DNA of 64,000 bases from Amyelois transitella (lineage: Eukaryota > Arthropoda > Insecta > Lepidoptera > Pyralidae): contig NC_083534.1 of assembly GCF_032362555.1 (NCBI RefSeq), forward strand, positions 1,640,001 to 1,704,000. The letters are read 5' to 3'. The notes under the pieces are model-generated. The model had not been told where the DNA came from. It did not search any database and saw only the letters and a program-made list of their open reading frames with translations. A program made the position numbers and the translations under genes. This document shows, one piece after another, positions 21,500 through 32,211 of the stretch (position 1 is the stretch's first letter; every line of letters begins with the position of its first letter).

Positions 21500-21650
21500 G
21501 CACTTTATAATAGGACCACTCCGTCTCTTTCCCATGGATGTTGTAAAAGGCGACTAAGAGATAGGCTTATAAACTTGGGATTCTTCATTTAGGCGATGGG
21601 CTAGCAACCTGTCATTATATGAATCTCAATTCGATCATAAATCCAAACTC
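21500..21650 (-). repeat. R1 repeat, reverse orientation
   Basis: AATAGGACCACTCCGTCTCT, CCCATGGATGTTGTAAAAGG, GGGATTCTTCATTTAGGCGA and GGCTAGCAACCTGTC. This is the 3' half of R1 lying in gene B intron 3. Confidence 0.6.
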
Positions 21651-21727
21651 TGGTGATAATGCAGCCTACTAAAGCCAAGGGGAAGATTTGGTAGTACTAT
21701 ACTCTAGTTAAGAATACGGTAACATAC

Positions 21728-21832
21728 CCATATCATCCTCTTCGCAGAAATGGCCGTCCAGCTCATTATCAGCCTCGTCGGCTGAGGACTCCTTCTTCAC
21801 TTCCGTCTGAGACACATCCTGCTTAATGATCT
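21728..21832 (-). CDS. ZAD-ZNF gene B exon 3 (acidic linker)
   Basis: 105-nt exon between acceptor TTTGTTTTCACAG and donor G|GTATGT, phase 1 in and out. It encodes IIKQDVSQTEVKKESSADEA then DNELDGHFCEEDDM. Acidic, low complexity, with an IKQD/VKKE pair; position and phase equal those of exon 3 in genes A and C. Confidence 0.75.
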
Positions 21833-21939
21833 CTGTGAAAACAAACAGAGTTCAAATTAGAGGGATAGGGAGGAAAATTAAAAATTGCACAAAAAAAAAC
21901 AAGATAAATTGACACAATGTCGGTTAGTTGTGGTTCTGG

Positions 21940-22215
21940 GTATTTTAGAATAAGACCACTGTACAGCTGAACGTGGCCTATCAGTCTTTACAAGACTGTT
22001 GGCTCTGTCTAGCCCGCAAGGGATATAGACGTGATTATATGTATGTATGTACCAGTACGGCCAAGGGAAAGGCTCATAAACTTGGCATTATTCTTTGAGG
22101 CGATTAGGCAGACTGTCACTATTTGAATCACAATTCCATCATTAAGCAATACAGTTGAGTCGGGCCTTCAAGTCTTTTCCGTGGTTATTGGCTCTGTCTA
22201 CACCATAAAGGATAA
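21940..22215 (-). repeat. R1 repeats, two reverse copies
   Basis: The first copy (21940-22050) has CAAGACTGTTGGCTCTGTCT and GGGATATAGACGTGATTATA with a TATGTATG end, the clearest example of the R1 5' end. The second (22060-22215) has a diverged GGCGATTAGGCAGACTGTCA and TTGGCTCTGTCTACACC. Confidence 0.6.
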
Positions 22216-22456
22216 ATAAATAAATATATATGGGACAAATTACACAGATTGAGTTAGCCTCGAAGTAAGTTCGAAACTTGTGTTACGAGATACTAACTCA
22301 ACGATACTATATTTTATAATAAATACTTATATAGATAAACATCCAATACCCAGACCAATCAGAGAAAGTTCGTTTCTCATCATGCCCTGACCGGAATTCG
22401 AACCCGGGACCTCCGATGTCACAGACAAGCGCACTACCGCTGCGCCACGGAGGCCG
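22216..22456 (-). repeat. tRNA-derived SINE
   Basis: Read on the minus strand from 22456: GCCTCCGTGGCGCAGCGGTA (A-box-like TGGCGCAGCGG), then TCGGAGGTCCCGGGTTCGAA with a B box GGTTCGAATTCC. A body with GATGAGAAACGAACTTTCTC and GAGTTAGTATCTCGTAACAC and an AT-rich tail follow. The spacing of A and B boxes is that of a tRNA promoter. It lies in gene B intron 2, just beyond the exon 2 donor. Confidence 0.75.
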
Positions 22457-22504
22457 TCAAATAAAGAATAAAGATGTGATTATATGTATGTAGTATATAC
22501 TTAC

Positions 22505-22640
22505 TTTGAGTTTGAACAATGGTCTGCAAATTTTCCAGAGCAGCTTCAACCTGTTCCTTGAATGACAATGAGTCTTGCAGCTTCCCAATGCACAGGTCGC
22601 AGATCAGCCTCTTTGTATCACCGAGCGGTAGCAATAACAC
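22505..22640 (-). CDS. ZAD-ZNF gene B exon 2 (second half of ZAD)
   Basis: 136-nt exon, acceptor AATGTTCCAG, donor CAA A|GTAAGT, phase 0 in and 1 out. It encodes VLLLPLGDTKRLICDLCIGK then LQDSLSFKEQVEAALENLQT. The ICDLC pair and the L..SLSFKEQV helix match the ZAD second half in genes A and C. Its partner exon 1 is not found directly upstream; the nearest compatible one is at 37365-37520, on the far side of 14.7 kb of transposons. Confidence 0.85.
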
Positions 22641-23027
22641 CTGGAACATTAACATGAGACATTTCGTTACAAATTCGTGAGTCCCGGGGCCGTCCTGAAC
22701 AATAAAATAAAACTTTAAATACCGCACTGCCTTTATTGTGACCGAAAAATATAATAAAACAATTTTATAAAAGACAGTGGAAAGACTAAGGTAAAACACC
22801 CAAAGCCCGACAGAGCACCATTCCTCGACAATAAAAAAGTAATTTTTAAAAAATAAGAGTTTCTTTAGCATTTCCGAACGCATTTCAAGGATAACTCATA
22901 GACAAGGATTATAAGATGTCATCGCCCATGACATATACGTCATGCGGCCATTTTTAATAAAATGGTGTAGAGCGATACATCGACTGGCGGAGTGGCCTTA
23001 TTTTTTTTAACTATAATAATTTTTTAA

Positions 23028-23070
23028 CTCAAGTAAAAAAAAAAATAAACTTATTTTTTTTTTTACTTGA
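23028..23070. repeat. Subterminal hairpin in the pogo element
   Basis: CTCAAGTAAAAAAAAAAA and its complement TTTTTTTTTTTACTTGAG are separated by a few bases (TAAACTTA). It is AT-rich, in the 5' untranslated part of the transposon; possibly a structural element or just a slippage product. Confidence 0.6.
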
Positions 23071-23226
23071 GCATTTTAATTAATCCTTTTGCTAAGTTAT
23101 TTTTGCGCTTTTTAAAAATAGTTATAACATTAAAATCGAAATATTGCTTCCAATATTCGACAGCTGTGTCGATGATTGGAAATTCCATATATACCAGTAA
23201 TCGACATCAGTATTTTGTTTGCAGGA

Positions 23227-25869
23227 ATGGCACCCAAAAAATCTTATACGCCGTTACAAATGGCGCAGGCTATTACAGCCGTCCGTGAAGGTGAAAAAAT
23301 TTCAACGGCAGCGAAAAAGTTTGGTGTTCCCAGGATCACCTTACATGATAAAATTTCCGGTAAAACTCCAATTGAATGTTCTATGGGCCCTAGTACATAT
23401 TTGTCAACAGAAGAGGAAGCTATTTTAGAAAAATGGATACTGGACATGGCTGAACGACACATTCCTATTACTAGAGATGAGTTGCTTGATAGCGTGCAAC
23501 GTATCATCGTTGACCAAAAAAAGACTACTCCCTTTACCGACAATAGACCCGGTAAGAAATGGTACAATCTATTTCTTAAGAGACATCCTTCATTGTCTGA
23601 GAGAACGGCCCAAAATTTGACCACAGCACGAGATGCCGTTACAGAAGAAGGTATAAAACGTTGGTTTGGGGAAGTGAGCTCTTATCTTCAGGAAAACAAC
23701 CTTAGAGAGATATTAGAAGATCCGTCGCGAATTTTTAACGGAGACGAAAGTGCTTTTTATTTATCACCCAAAGCCGGAAAAGTTTTAGCAAAAAAAGGTG
23801 ATAAGCACGTCTACCAATCTTCTGGAGATGAAAAAGATAACTTGACGGTACTAATTACCGGAAATGCCGCTGGACAATTAGCACCTCCAATGGTAGTTTT
23901 TTCTTATGAAAGAATTCCATCCACAATTTCATCCAAATTTCCAGAAGATTGGGCTATGGGACGATCTCCGAGTGGCTGGATGTGTAGTAGTACATTTTTT
24001 GAATACATTGCCAACATTTTTAATCCATGGTTATTACAGCAAAATATACCAAAACCCGTCTTGTTTTTTTTGGATGGCCATAGATCTCACTTGACATTAC
24101 ACCTATCGAACTTTTGTGCTCAAAATGGCATAGAAATCGTGGCATTATATCCAAATAGCACACATATCCTTCAGCCAATGGACCTAGCTATTTTCAGGCC
24201 ATTGAAAATATATTGGAATAAAGCTGTCAAGGATTGGAAATTAAAACATTTAGGAATGAATTTAAAAAGAGAAGATTTTGCCCCTGTTCTTAAGACAGCG
24301 TTGGAATCAATAACAGAGAGTTCTGTTAAAAATGGATTCCGCGCTGGTGGATTGTATCCCTTTGGCCCTGACTACGTCGATCTCTCCAAAATAAAGTCTC
24401 GCAACAAGAAGGAGGCTTCGTCAGAACAAATATTGTTTTTTGATTATCTAGAAAAAGAAATAGTGGCGAAGCTACAGAAGGAAAAGTTGCAGATATTTAA
24501 TGACCTTTACTATAAAGACAGACAAAATTTAAACATTCACTTAAATGAAGAAGACCTATCGCTCTACATAATATGGGCTAGTAATAAGCAAGCTATTGAA
24601 CTTTCAGGTCACGTTAATGAGCAATCTACTTCACCCCAGACCCTCGTTGAAATACCAAATCCTAATGAAATCAATCCTGCAGAATCTCTTTCTGCTACAA
24701 ATGCAGATACAGATGTACAATATCAATTTGACATACAACTAGATCATGACTATTTACCACATATTACTCTATCTAATGCAGGATATGACGCAACCACATC
24801 CACTTGCACCCCAAATGACGCTCCAAAATCTAGAGAAATACTGGATAATTCATTGACTGTCGCTAGCCCAAGTTCTAACTTAAATGATCCTATTCCAACA
24901 ACTTCAACTTTCTGTTCTTATACGTTTATGTTTGATATTGCCACAAAAATAACACCTTCAAAAGAATTGACAAGACCTGGGAATTCTCAAATCGGCCAAA
25001 GTTCTGCAGAAAAGACACCCGTGAAAGAGCTGACAAGACCTGAGACATCAAAAATTAACCAAAGTTCCATAAAAAAGACACCTTTGAAAGAGCTGGCAAT
25101 ACCTGGGACAACAAAATTTATTCAAAAGAAAGGAGAAAGTACATATATTATTCCATCACCATTTAAGCGAAATTTATTTTGGCCAGGAGAAGATGAAAAC
25201 AAAGGAAAAAAAAGAAAACTGAAGGAAAAAATTCCTTTTGTTATAACAAGTAAACCATGGAGGGAATATAATGAAAGGAAAGACATTGAAAAAAAAGAAA
25301 AAGAGAAACAAAAAGAAATTAAAGCCAAAGAAAGAGAAGAAAGAAGACTATTAAAACTGAGAGAGACGGAAGGAAAAAAGAAACGACAGATGGAGAAAGA
25401 AATTAAAACCAAGGAAGGGAAAAAGATAAAAAAATCTAAACCAGATGACACATCTTCAGATAATACGGACATTGAAGTGCATTATGCAGAAAGTGAAGAC
25501 AGCTTAGATATGCAAATAGATGCAGAAAAAACAGAACATGAAAAATCTGAGAGCTCGACTCAATCCGAAGATGTGCCACTGATCAGATTTTCTAAGAAAT
25601 CTAGAAAATATTCCATTGGAAACTATGTCATAATAAGGTATGAAGGGAAATACTTCCCAGGCGTAATAGAAGGTATTCGTGGAAATAGATTTGAAATTAG
25701 TACAATGACCTTTTCAGTGGGAAACACATACAAGTGGCCGGAAAAAAAAGATAAAATCTTTTATGAAAAGTCTGACATCATTGAGGCAATATCCCCACCA
25801 GTGCTGTGCAATAAAAGGGGTTTCTATACGATACCCGAAATGAAAAAATATCTACCTTTTGCTATTTAA
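23227..25869 (+). CDS. pogo/Tigger-like transposase with C-terminal barrel domain
   Basis: 880-aa ORF. The ATG at 23227 is preceded by a good acceptor (TTTTGTTTGCAG), so an upstream non-coding exon is possible. Domains: psq-type HTH (~1-50, YTPLQMAQAITAVREG...), CENP-B HTH (~60-125), and a DDE_1 core with FNGDES (D173), FLDGHRSH (D283) and QPMDLAIF (D319), i.e. D-D-35-D. Then comes a long Lys/Glu-rich coil (~660-780) and a C-terminal ~85 aa module (GNYVIIRYEGKYFPGVIEG, ...TYKWPEKKD..., YTIPEM) that looks like a Tudor/chromo-type barrel. All three catalytic Asp are present. The C-terminal module is not part of the classic pogo layout. Confidence 0.88.
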   Translation: MAPKKSYTPLQMAQAITAVREGEKISTAAKKFGVPRITLHDKISGKTPIECSMGPSTYLSTEEEAILEKWILDMAERHIPITRDELLDSVQRIIVDQKKTTPFTDNRPGKKWYNLFLKRHPSLSERTAQNLTTARDAVTEEGIKRWFGEVSSYLQENNLREILEDPSRIFNGDESAFYLSPKAGKVLAKKGDKHVYQSSGDEKDNLTVLITGNAAGQLAPPMVVFSYERIPSTISSKFPEDWAMGRSPSGWMCSSTFFEYIANIFNPWLLQQNIPKPVLFFLDGHRSHLTLHLSNFCAQNGIEIVALYPNSTHILQPMDLAIFRPLKIYWNKAVKDWKLKHLGMNLKREDFAPVLKTALESITESSVKNGFRAGGLYPFGPDYVDLSKIKSRNKKEASSEQILFFDYLEKEIVAKLQKEKLQIFNDLYYKDRQNLNIHLNEEDLSLYIIWASNKQAIELSGHVNEQSTSPQTLVEIPNPNEINPAESLSATNADTDVQYQFDIQLDHDYLPHITLSNAGYDATTSTCTPNDAPKSREILDNSLTVASPSSNLNDPIPTTSTFCSYTFMFDIATKITPSKELTRPGNSQIGQSSAEKTPVKELTRPETSKINQSSIKKTPLKELAIPGTTKFIQKKGESTYIIPSPFKRNLFWPGEDENKGKKRKLKEKIPFVITSKPWREYNERKDIEKKEKEKQKEIKAKEREERRLLKLRETEGKKKRQMEKEIKTKEGKKIKKSKPDDTSSDNTDIEVHYAESEDSLDMQIDAEKTEHEKSESSTQSEDVPLIRFSKKSRKYSIGNYVIIRYEGKYFPGVIEGIRGNRFEISTMTFSVGNTYKWPEKKDKIFYEKSDIIEAISPPVLCNKRGFYTIPEMKKYLPFAI

Positions 25870-26723
25870 CTTTTATTATATTTAAAGAGGAATAAGACTT
25901 TTTGAATATTTTGTTTTTAAGATTTTTAAAGAATTTCAAGCCATCAAGAACTTAGTTTTATAAGGCTACTTAAATAAGTACTAATATAACAATTTGTGAT
26001 TTAATTTAGATATAAGTTTTGCTTTAATTGCTATTGGCAAGATCTCTTAATATAGACTGATTATTATTAAGAAGGTACTTACTTAGTAAGTTATAGCAAG
26101 TCTGTGATTAAAAGTTGCCATTGTTTTTAAGGAAAAGTTAAACTGTTGTTACTAATTGTCAAATAATATTAAGAAGAACTTTATGTTTTATTTACGAATG
26201 TTTAACATTTGAGGCGATGATACCTAATACTTCTAATAGTAAAAATTGTCAGCTAAGCTGAAATTATGTTAAATAATTATAAATTGTACTAAACATATCA
26301 TTATGTTTTCACAATTATTAAATGACTGATTTTTTAAAACTTAATTTTAATTTCTACATCATATAATTTCCTAATATTATTCTTACATTTTTAAAGCTAG
26401 AAAAAAGGCTTTACAGATATTTTTGGCTATGTGTATTAGAAATAGGTTGATTATTGGGTGACGATAACTGGAATATGTCGAACAGTGGGTGTAGATAAAT
26501 GGAACTCTACAGTCGATTATTGGAAAAACGACAGCTTTTTTTTTTATTTGATATATTTCTTTATTATGTAACTTGACGCTTATTTTTACTTTATAATATT
26601 ATAAAATACACCCTGACGTTTTACTCAATACCTCAAAGTACCACAGAATGTCACAAAAACCAAAGTAATGGTAGATATTGTTAGTGAGCGTCGCTAAAGT
26701 GTCGATAATTGGGTGTTTTACCT

Positions 26724-27010
26724 TACTCTTACGTGGAAGAGGTAAACAAGAAGGAAGAGTCCTTTTTTTAATGTTGCCAGCTTGTGTTCGGGCGCATAAA
26801 CAAATAAAAGAGTAATCTTATTATATATGGATACATCACAATTAACATGTGCAATTAACAAGCAGGCGAGGAAGCGGGCACAACTAAAAACATTGTGGTC
26901 CACAAGGCTAGCAACCTATTACTATATGAATCTGAATTCTATCATTGAGCTGAGCATGTCATTTCAGTCTTTTCAAGACTGTTGGCTCTGTCTACCCCAC
27001 AAGGGATATA
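26724..27010. other. Spacer with R1 repeat interrupted by a transposon
   Basis: From about 26905 to 27010 it holds a reverse R1 copy (AGGCTAGCAACCTATTACTA, CAAGACTGTTGGCTCTGTCT, CCACAAGGGATATA). The R1 sequence stops exactly at TATA (27007-27010) and resumes at 36531 (TATAGACTTAATTATATG), so the intervening 9.5 kb is an insertion. Confidence 0.7.
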
Positions 27011-27219
27011 CTGCCTAGGGCATGCATACCGGAATTCCGGAATATCGTAATTCCGGTATCCCGGACAGATTTTTTCGATATTTCAACACCGGAACTGAAG
27101 GGACAAATACCGTAATACCGGTATTAAAAAAAAATAATAATAATAATTAAAAATTACACTATATTACACAATAATAATATAATCAGCCGCTAGTTGAACG
27201 GCGCTGTTTGGTAAAGAGG

Positions 27220-27429
27220 CTAGGCTGTTATTTAAACGGCTGTGAGCTGCGACATAGATACGGCTCGGCTTAATCCGAACTATTCCGAACCGAACGCAAG
27301 CCGCGAGCCGCGACGCGGCAAGCGCTCCCCGGTCCCCGCGCAGCATTCATTGCAGTCGCCTAAACATCTATAGCGAGTGTGCACGTATGCGGTGTAGTGC
27401 GCGGCTTCACGCGACTGTTAATATACAAT
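27220..27429 (+). promoter_or_regulatory. GC-rich leader and first exon of the hAT element
   Basis: Strikingly GC/CpG-rich for this window (GAGCCGCGACGCGGCAAGCG, CTCCCCGGTCCCCGCGCAGC). It ends at 27429 in ATACAAT|GTAAGT, a strong donor. Joined to the acceptor at 28465-28466 the last AT plus the first G make an ATG. Probably the transposase promoter and 5' UTR. Confidence 0.55.
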
Positions 27430-28254
27430 GTAAGTACTTTTAAATCTTGTTGCATATCTGGAAAGCGAATATTTTATGTTATCAATTATTTTAATTCTGT
27501 ATAAGTCATTTTGGGTAGTTACTGGAAAGTAAATAAACAGTTCGCCAATGGGCACCGCACCGTCGCCCGCGCTTTCATTCATTTGTTTCTTTTGCGTCTT
27601 TATTGATAAAATGGCGGCCAAATTTTTTATTTATGCTAAAAATTATAGCTTATAGTTAAGTTTAAATAAATTAGGTACTTAACAAAAACTGTCATGATTT
27701 TCTATTGTATAATCTCGAAGGTTATATACAGGTTGACTATATATAACCAATTAACCAATAAGTTAACCAATTAGTTTTACTTTGTCTACATACTCAGCCC
27801 ACTATCCTGAAAAACCTAAGCGGCCAACTGCGAAATCGAGAAAAAGAAATCAGATGTTCTGTACATTTTGCTCCCGGTAGGTATTTGATTTCGTACGGAA
27901 CAGCAAATTGTGTTTTTCAGGATGGCGGACTGAGTGTGTAGACAAATTAAAGCTAATTGGTTAAATGTCAACCGGTATGTAATAAAATAGTAAGTACATA
28001 GACTTTTTATACAAGAGATTTGAGTTTCAATATAAAGAGGGAGTCCAGAAATGACCAATAACGTTGAGCGATATGTCATAGTATTATTGTTCATAATATA
28101 CCTATATCATGCTTTAGCTTGTCTTAAGCTAGCTTAATGCAACTACTTCCTTAACCTCCTAGGGGTGATGCAGATCACATCACCCCAAGGCAAACTGGTA
28201 TAGAATTCTGATGGTTTTTGTGTTATTGTGCATAAAGTTTGTAATTACTACTTA

Positions 28255-28395
28255 GTATAAAACAAAGTCGCATTCCGCTGTCTGTCTGTCCCTATGTATG
28301 CTTAGATCTTAAAAACTGCGCAACGGATTTAGATTCAAGAAGAAGGTTGTATATAACATGGATCCTTGCGAAGCCGGGGTCGGTCGCTTTAAAAT
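28255..28395 (+). repeat. Small transposon-like repeat inside the hAT intron
   Basis: GCATTCCGCTGTCTGTCTGT, CTTAAAAACTGCGCAACGGA, GGATCCTTGCGAAGCCGGGG. These match a common moth repeat terminus; a shorter relative is at ~4478. Non-coding. Confidence 0.45.
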
Positions 28396-28466
28396 AAAAA
28401 TGAACAATAATTCAACTGGATATTTGTTATGTCAAAATCATAAATGCATTTTTTTTATTGTTTTAG

Positions 28467-30480
28467 GTCGACTTTGAATAAAAAAGTTCAATACTTTGAA
28501 TTCTCTAACAAGAGAACAACCACTAATATCTGGAATCATTTTCTTCGTGCAAGTGATGGTCAAAGCGCAAAGTGCAAAACTTGTCACAAAATATTAAAAA
28601 TTAGCGGTGGTTCTACTACCGGTTTACATACGCATTTTCGATCAGTACACCCATATTTAAATACAACAAATACAGAAGAGGATAATGAAAATGTTACATC
28701 AATAAGTGTACCAGACATCACTCCAGGGACTTCTAAACTACCGGTAGCAGACGCAAAAAAGAGAAAACTCGTGACAGATTTCTTTAGATCCGGTGATTCA
28801 ATAGAGGTAGTTGTGTCCCGAATGGCAGCATTAGATGGGTGTACCTTTAGATTTCTAACGGAGAGCCAAGATTTGAGAAATGTATTTAAAAAAAGTGGAT
28901 ACGATTTGCCCAAATCATCCAATACAATAGGAAAAATAATATTTACTCAAGCTGAAGAAGTCAAAGCTGCAACTATTACCAAAATATTGGAATTAAAAAC
29001 AGCCGGAGAAAGATTTGCGTTGACATTGGATGAATGGACGTCTTTGCGTAATAAGCGCTATATGAACATAAATTTACACAGCAAAGGTTTCGGTGGTTTT
29101 AATTTTAAAAATCTAGGTCTCGTCAAGATCAGTGGTTCAATGCCAGCTCAGAAAGCGTTTGAATTATTACGAGACCATCTTGCAAAATTCAAAGTCTCTG
29201 TGGATGACGACGTCATAAGTCAAACCACTGACGGGGCAAGTGTGATGATCAAAATGGGGACTTATTTCAAAGGATATCACCAGCTGTGTCTCGCTCATGG
29301 CATTCAACTGGCTGTTATCGATACTCTTTACAAACTTGGATCTCAAATACCTATTATTCACCATACATCTGATGAGGAATTTGAAAGTGACGACACTTAC
29401 GAAGACGATGAGGATTTGGCAACAAATGATAGTAGTTTTCAAATTGAAATTCCCACTGCTCGTGCTAGTGTAAAGTTATATCCGGAAGTTATATCAAAAG
29501 TTCGAAGCCTGGTAAAGTCGGTAAGAAAATCACCACTCAAAGCAGATACACTCCGAGACTATGTACTCCGGCAACATGGCAAAGAAATACAGTTACAACT
29601 AGATTGTCGTACGCGTTGGTCGAGCATGTCTGATATGATTGGGGTATTTTTAAAGTTAAAAGACTCTATTTCGAAAGCTTTAATTGATTGGAAATCAGAT
29701 ATTTCGTTTTCGGAGAATGATATCCAGTGTCTTAACGAGATCCATCACAGCTTGAATGTGGTAAAACTGACAGTTATGTCTTTATGCCGACGTGAAACGA
29801 CGCTCTATACGGCCGATACTGCATTAAAGTTTATGCTTAAAAAACTAGATGAACAGGACACTTTTTTAAGTAAAAATCTGGCATCGAATTTGCGAAGTCG
29901 TATAAAAGCAAGAAGGCTTTTATTAGCAGGTGTGCTTCATTATTTGCATGATGCAGAGGATTTTTTTGCGGAACCAGATAATGACACTTTTCCCAAACCT
30001 GATAGTAATGAAATATCTGACATTGTCGTCAATTTACTAAGTCAGCTTAAATACAAAACTACGGCCGCGTTCGCAACGGATGATTCATGCAACAGCCGTG
30101 ACTCTAATCTCCAATTTGAAAGGTCTGAGGAATCGTTGACGTTGACATTACAAGAACAGCTAGAGAAAGAACTAGAAAAATGTCAACAATTTAACAAGAA
30201 TAAAGATCAGTCTTCTAACACCAATTTGGACCTTTTGGGATTCGTCCAAATAGAAAAGGCTATATATGATAATGGAGGGCAACGAGGGATATATCTCACA
30301 GAGGCATATAAATATTTGATGTGCATTTTACCTACTAGTGTAGAGAGTGAGAGAGTCTTTTCGAGCGCCGGTTATTTTTGTAACCGTCTGCGAAGCTCAC
30401 TTTCTGATAAAATGTTGCACGCACTATTGTTCTTAAGAACACATTATCAGGAGCAGAGATTACTGGCCAAAATCAAGTAA
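28467..30480 (+). CDS. hAT transposase
   Basis: 671-aa predicted protein. The exon starts after TATTGTTTTAG with G, so the start codon is predicted to be split (AT at 27428-27429, G at 28467), giving MSTLNKKVQYFEF. Domains: BED-type zinc finger (NIWNHFLRAS..AKCKTCHKIL...HFRSVH), then the RNase-H-like core with LTLDEWTS (first Asp), QTTDGASVMI (second Asp) and the CLAHGIQLAV C-x2-H motif. LDCRTRWSSM follows, and finally the hATC dimerisation region with SVESERVFSSAG (catalytic Glu) and LHALLFLRTH. All hallmarks are present without interruption, so it may be active or recently so. Confidence 0.88.
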
Positions 30481-30778
30481 ACTAAAAACGTAGGTGTTCC
30501 TATTTGATCTTTAATGTTTGTTGATTTTGTTGTCAAATAGATGTTCAAATATTGTTTTTATTTTTTGTCTACTAATTTTGATATTAGAATTATAAGATCG
30601 ACACGGAGTCGGAGACGTATTTTTAAAATAAATCTTATTTGATTTGATTTCAATTATGTTTAACGAATGTTGATTTATTTTTTATTTAATTTAATTTTGA
30701 TATCAGAATTATAAGATCGACAAGGAGTCGGAGAAGTATTTTTAAAATATGTCTTATTTGATCTCAAGTACTTATGTT

Positions 30779-32211
30779 CAAAATTCAAATTCAAAAATTC
30801 TTTATTAAATCAACGTATTACATAATACACAGGTAGCAGAGACCCATCAATTAAGTTAGAAAAAACCTGTGTCTGATGAGTCCCGCTCTTTCACCAGATG
30901 TCTTAATGCCTTATCTAAAAATAACATAACAAAAATAATTGTTTTATTCTAAAAACAATATTTTGTATGTCTCTTTTAAACCACACGAGTTAACAATGCC
31001 TCAGTATCGTCATAGTCTAGGTTCTGTAACCACGATGATAATGCCAATTTACAATCATAAAGGGTTTTAGCGTAAATTCCTACCTTTTTGTCCAATAACT
31101 TATACAAATAGACAGACAATTTATAGTTTTGGTTGGATGCAAACACAGTATTGACAGTTTCTATGTGAATGATTATATTTGGTCTTCTGTTAACTAGGTT
31201 ATCTTTTATAAATTTTATTGATTTGTGTTGTTTGAGTACAGAATGTAATATATATAGTTGCCTAATAGTCAGTACTTTAGTTTCGGTGTACAGAGAGTGT
31301 GTTGGATAGCGGTAAGGCTTAAAGCACATTATTTTTAGTAATGACCGTTGGGCTCGTTCTAGTTCTAGTAGCTTAGACTTGCCAGTACAACCCCATACTG
31401 GGATACAATATGTGAGAATTGATTGAACAAGAGATATGTAAATTTTTCGTAATAATTTTATGTCAGCTACGTGCCTAAGGTTTTTAAAGATCCAGGATAG
31501 TTTCCTTACTCTAGCCGTTACAGATTCTACATGGGAATGCCAATTAATGTTCTGATCGATTACTACACCAAGGTACTTTGCAGCTTTTACTTTGGTAATG
31601 ATCATGCAACTACAAGGCTCCTGAGAACTCCGACAGTCATGAAGCTTTAATGTTGAACTTTCAGGTGGTTGGGAATCATTACGAATAGAAAAGGCAATAT
31701 AATTAGTTTTAGAAATATTTAAGGTAAGGATGTTAGATTTTAACCAATTGTTAGCTGTTTTTAGTCCTTGTTCTGCGAGCTCATACACATTTTCCCAAGA
31801 GTCACCCGAAAAGACAATGGCTGTGTCGTCTGCATAGGAGAACACCTGACCTCCTCTCAGATTTAACTCGCATAAGCTATTTATATAAATGAGAAAAAGA
31901 GTAGGGCCAAGTACACTGCCTTGAGGGACACCATGTGTTATCAACCCATCCTCGCTCAAGAACTGTCCTACTTTAACTTTTTGTCTCCGATCGTGTAGGT
32001 AGTCTGAAAACAGTTTTAGAGGTGCACCCCGTATTCCTATATGTTCGAGCTTTTGCAGAAGTATTGGTACCGACACCGTATCAAATGCATTTTTTAAGTC
32101 TAGGAATACGGAAATGCATTTTTTCCTAGAATCTAGTTGTGAGACCACCAATTTAGTGAAGTCAGACACTGTATCTTCCGTACTACGGCCAGATCTAAAT
32201 CCGTATTGACG
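30779..32211 (-). mobile_element. 5'-truncated non-LTR retrotransposon fragment
   Basis: Inserted in the minisatellite with the duplication TATGTT at 30773-30778 and 32212-32217. The 3' end is at the left, beginning AATTTTTGAATTTGAATTTT on the minus strand. Only the reverse-transcriptase half of the ORF remains. It inserted after the hAT element. Confidence 0.75.
30976..32205 (-). CDS. Reverse transcriptase fragment (CR1/Jockey-type LINE)
   Basis: Open frame of about 410 codons, 5'-truncated at QYGFRSGRSTEDTVSDFTKL. Motifs: FLDLKNAFDTVSVPILLQKL, GVPQGSVLGPTLFLIYINSL, FSYADDTAIVFSG (catalytic YADD) and AAKYLGVVIDQNINWHSHV. The C-terminal RAQRSLLKIMC region is of the CR1/Jockey grade. Endonuclease and ORF1 are missing, so it is dead on arrival. 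The clade is assigned by motif memory only. Confidence 0.8.
   Translation of the reverse strand, partial: YGFRSGRSTEDTVSDFTKLVVSQLDSRKKCISVFLDLKNAFDTVSVPILLQKLEHIGIRGAPLKLFSDYLHDRRQKVKVGQFLSEDGLITHGVPQGSVLGPTLFLIYINSLCELNLRGGQVFSYADDTAIVFSGDSWENVYELAEQGLKTANNWLKSNILTLNISKTNYIAFSIRNDSQPPESSTLKLHDCRSSQEPCSCMIITKVKAAKYLGVVIDQNINWHSHVESVTARVRKLSWIFKNLRHVADIKLLRKIYISLVQSILTYCIPVWGCTGKSKLLELERAQRSLLKIMCFKPYRYPTHSLYTETKVLTIRQLYILHSVLKQHKSIKFIKDNLVNRRPNIIIHIETVNTVFASNQNYKLSVYLYKLLDKKVGIYAKTLYDCKLALSSWLQNLDYDDTEALLTRVV

Larger units (their letters stand above)
22789..26723 (+). mobile_element. Complete pogo/Tigger-like DNA transposon
   Basis: Bounded by a 15-bp inverted repeat AGGTAAAACACCCAA (22789-22803) and TTGGGTGTTTTACCT (26709-26723), flanked by TA at 22787-22788 and 26724-26725, the target duplication expected of the Tc1/mariner-pogo group. 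Length 3935 bp. It contains one long intact transposase gene and an AT-rich hairpin at 23028-23070. It is inserted 146 bp upstream of gene B exon 2, in intron 1, opposite in orientation to the host gene. The intact ORF and exact TIRs suggest a fairly recent insertion. Confidence 0.85.

Noticed and set aside
22385..22456. Functional tRNA gene
   Set aside because: A and B boxes are present, but the sequence does not close into a cloverleaf by eye and continues into a SINE body with an AT-rich tail.
22434..22883. Continuous minus-strand frame upstream of gene B exon 2 (MRSEMLKKL...) as a first exon
   Set aside because: It lacks the first ZAD Cys pair and is broken by the pogo transposon end; only the part after the AG at 22641-22642 is exon.
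25122..25472. Minus-strand frame rich in Ser/Phe
   Set aside because: Complement of the Lys/Glu-rich coil of the pogo transposase.
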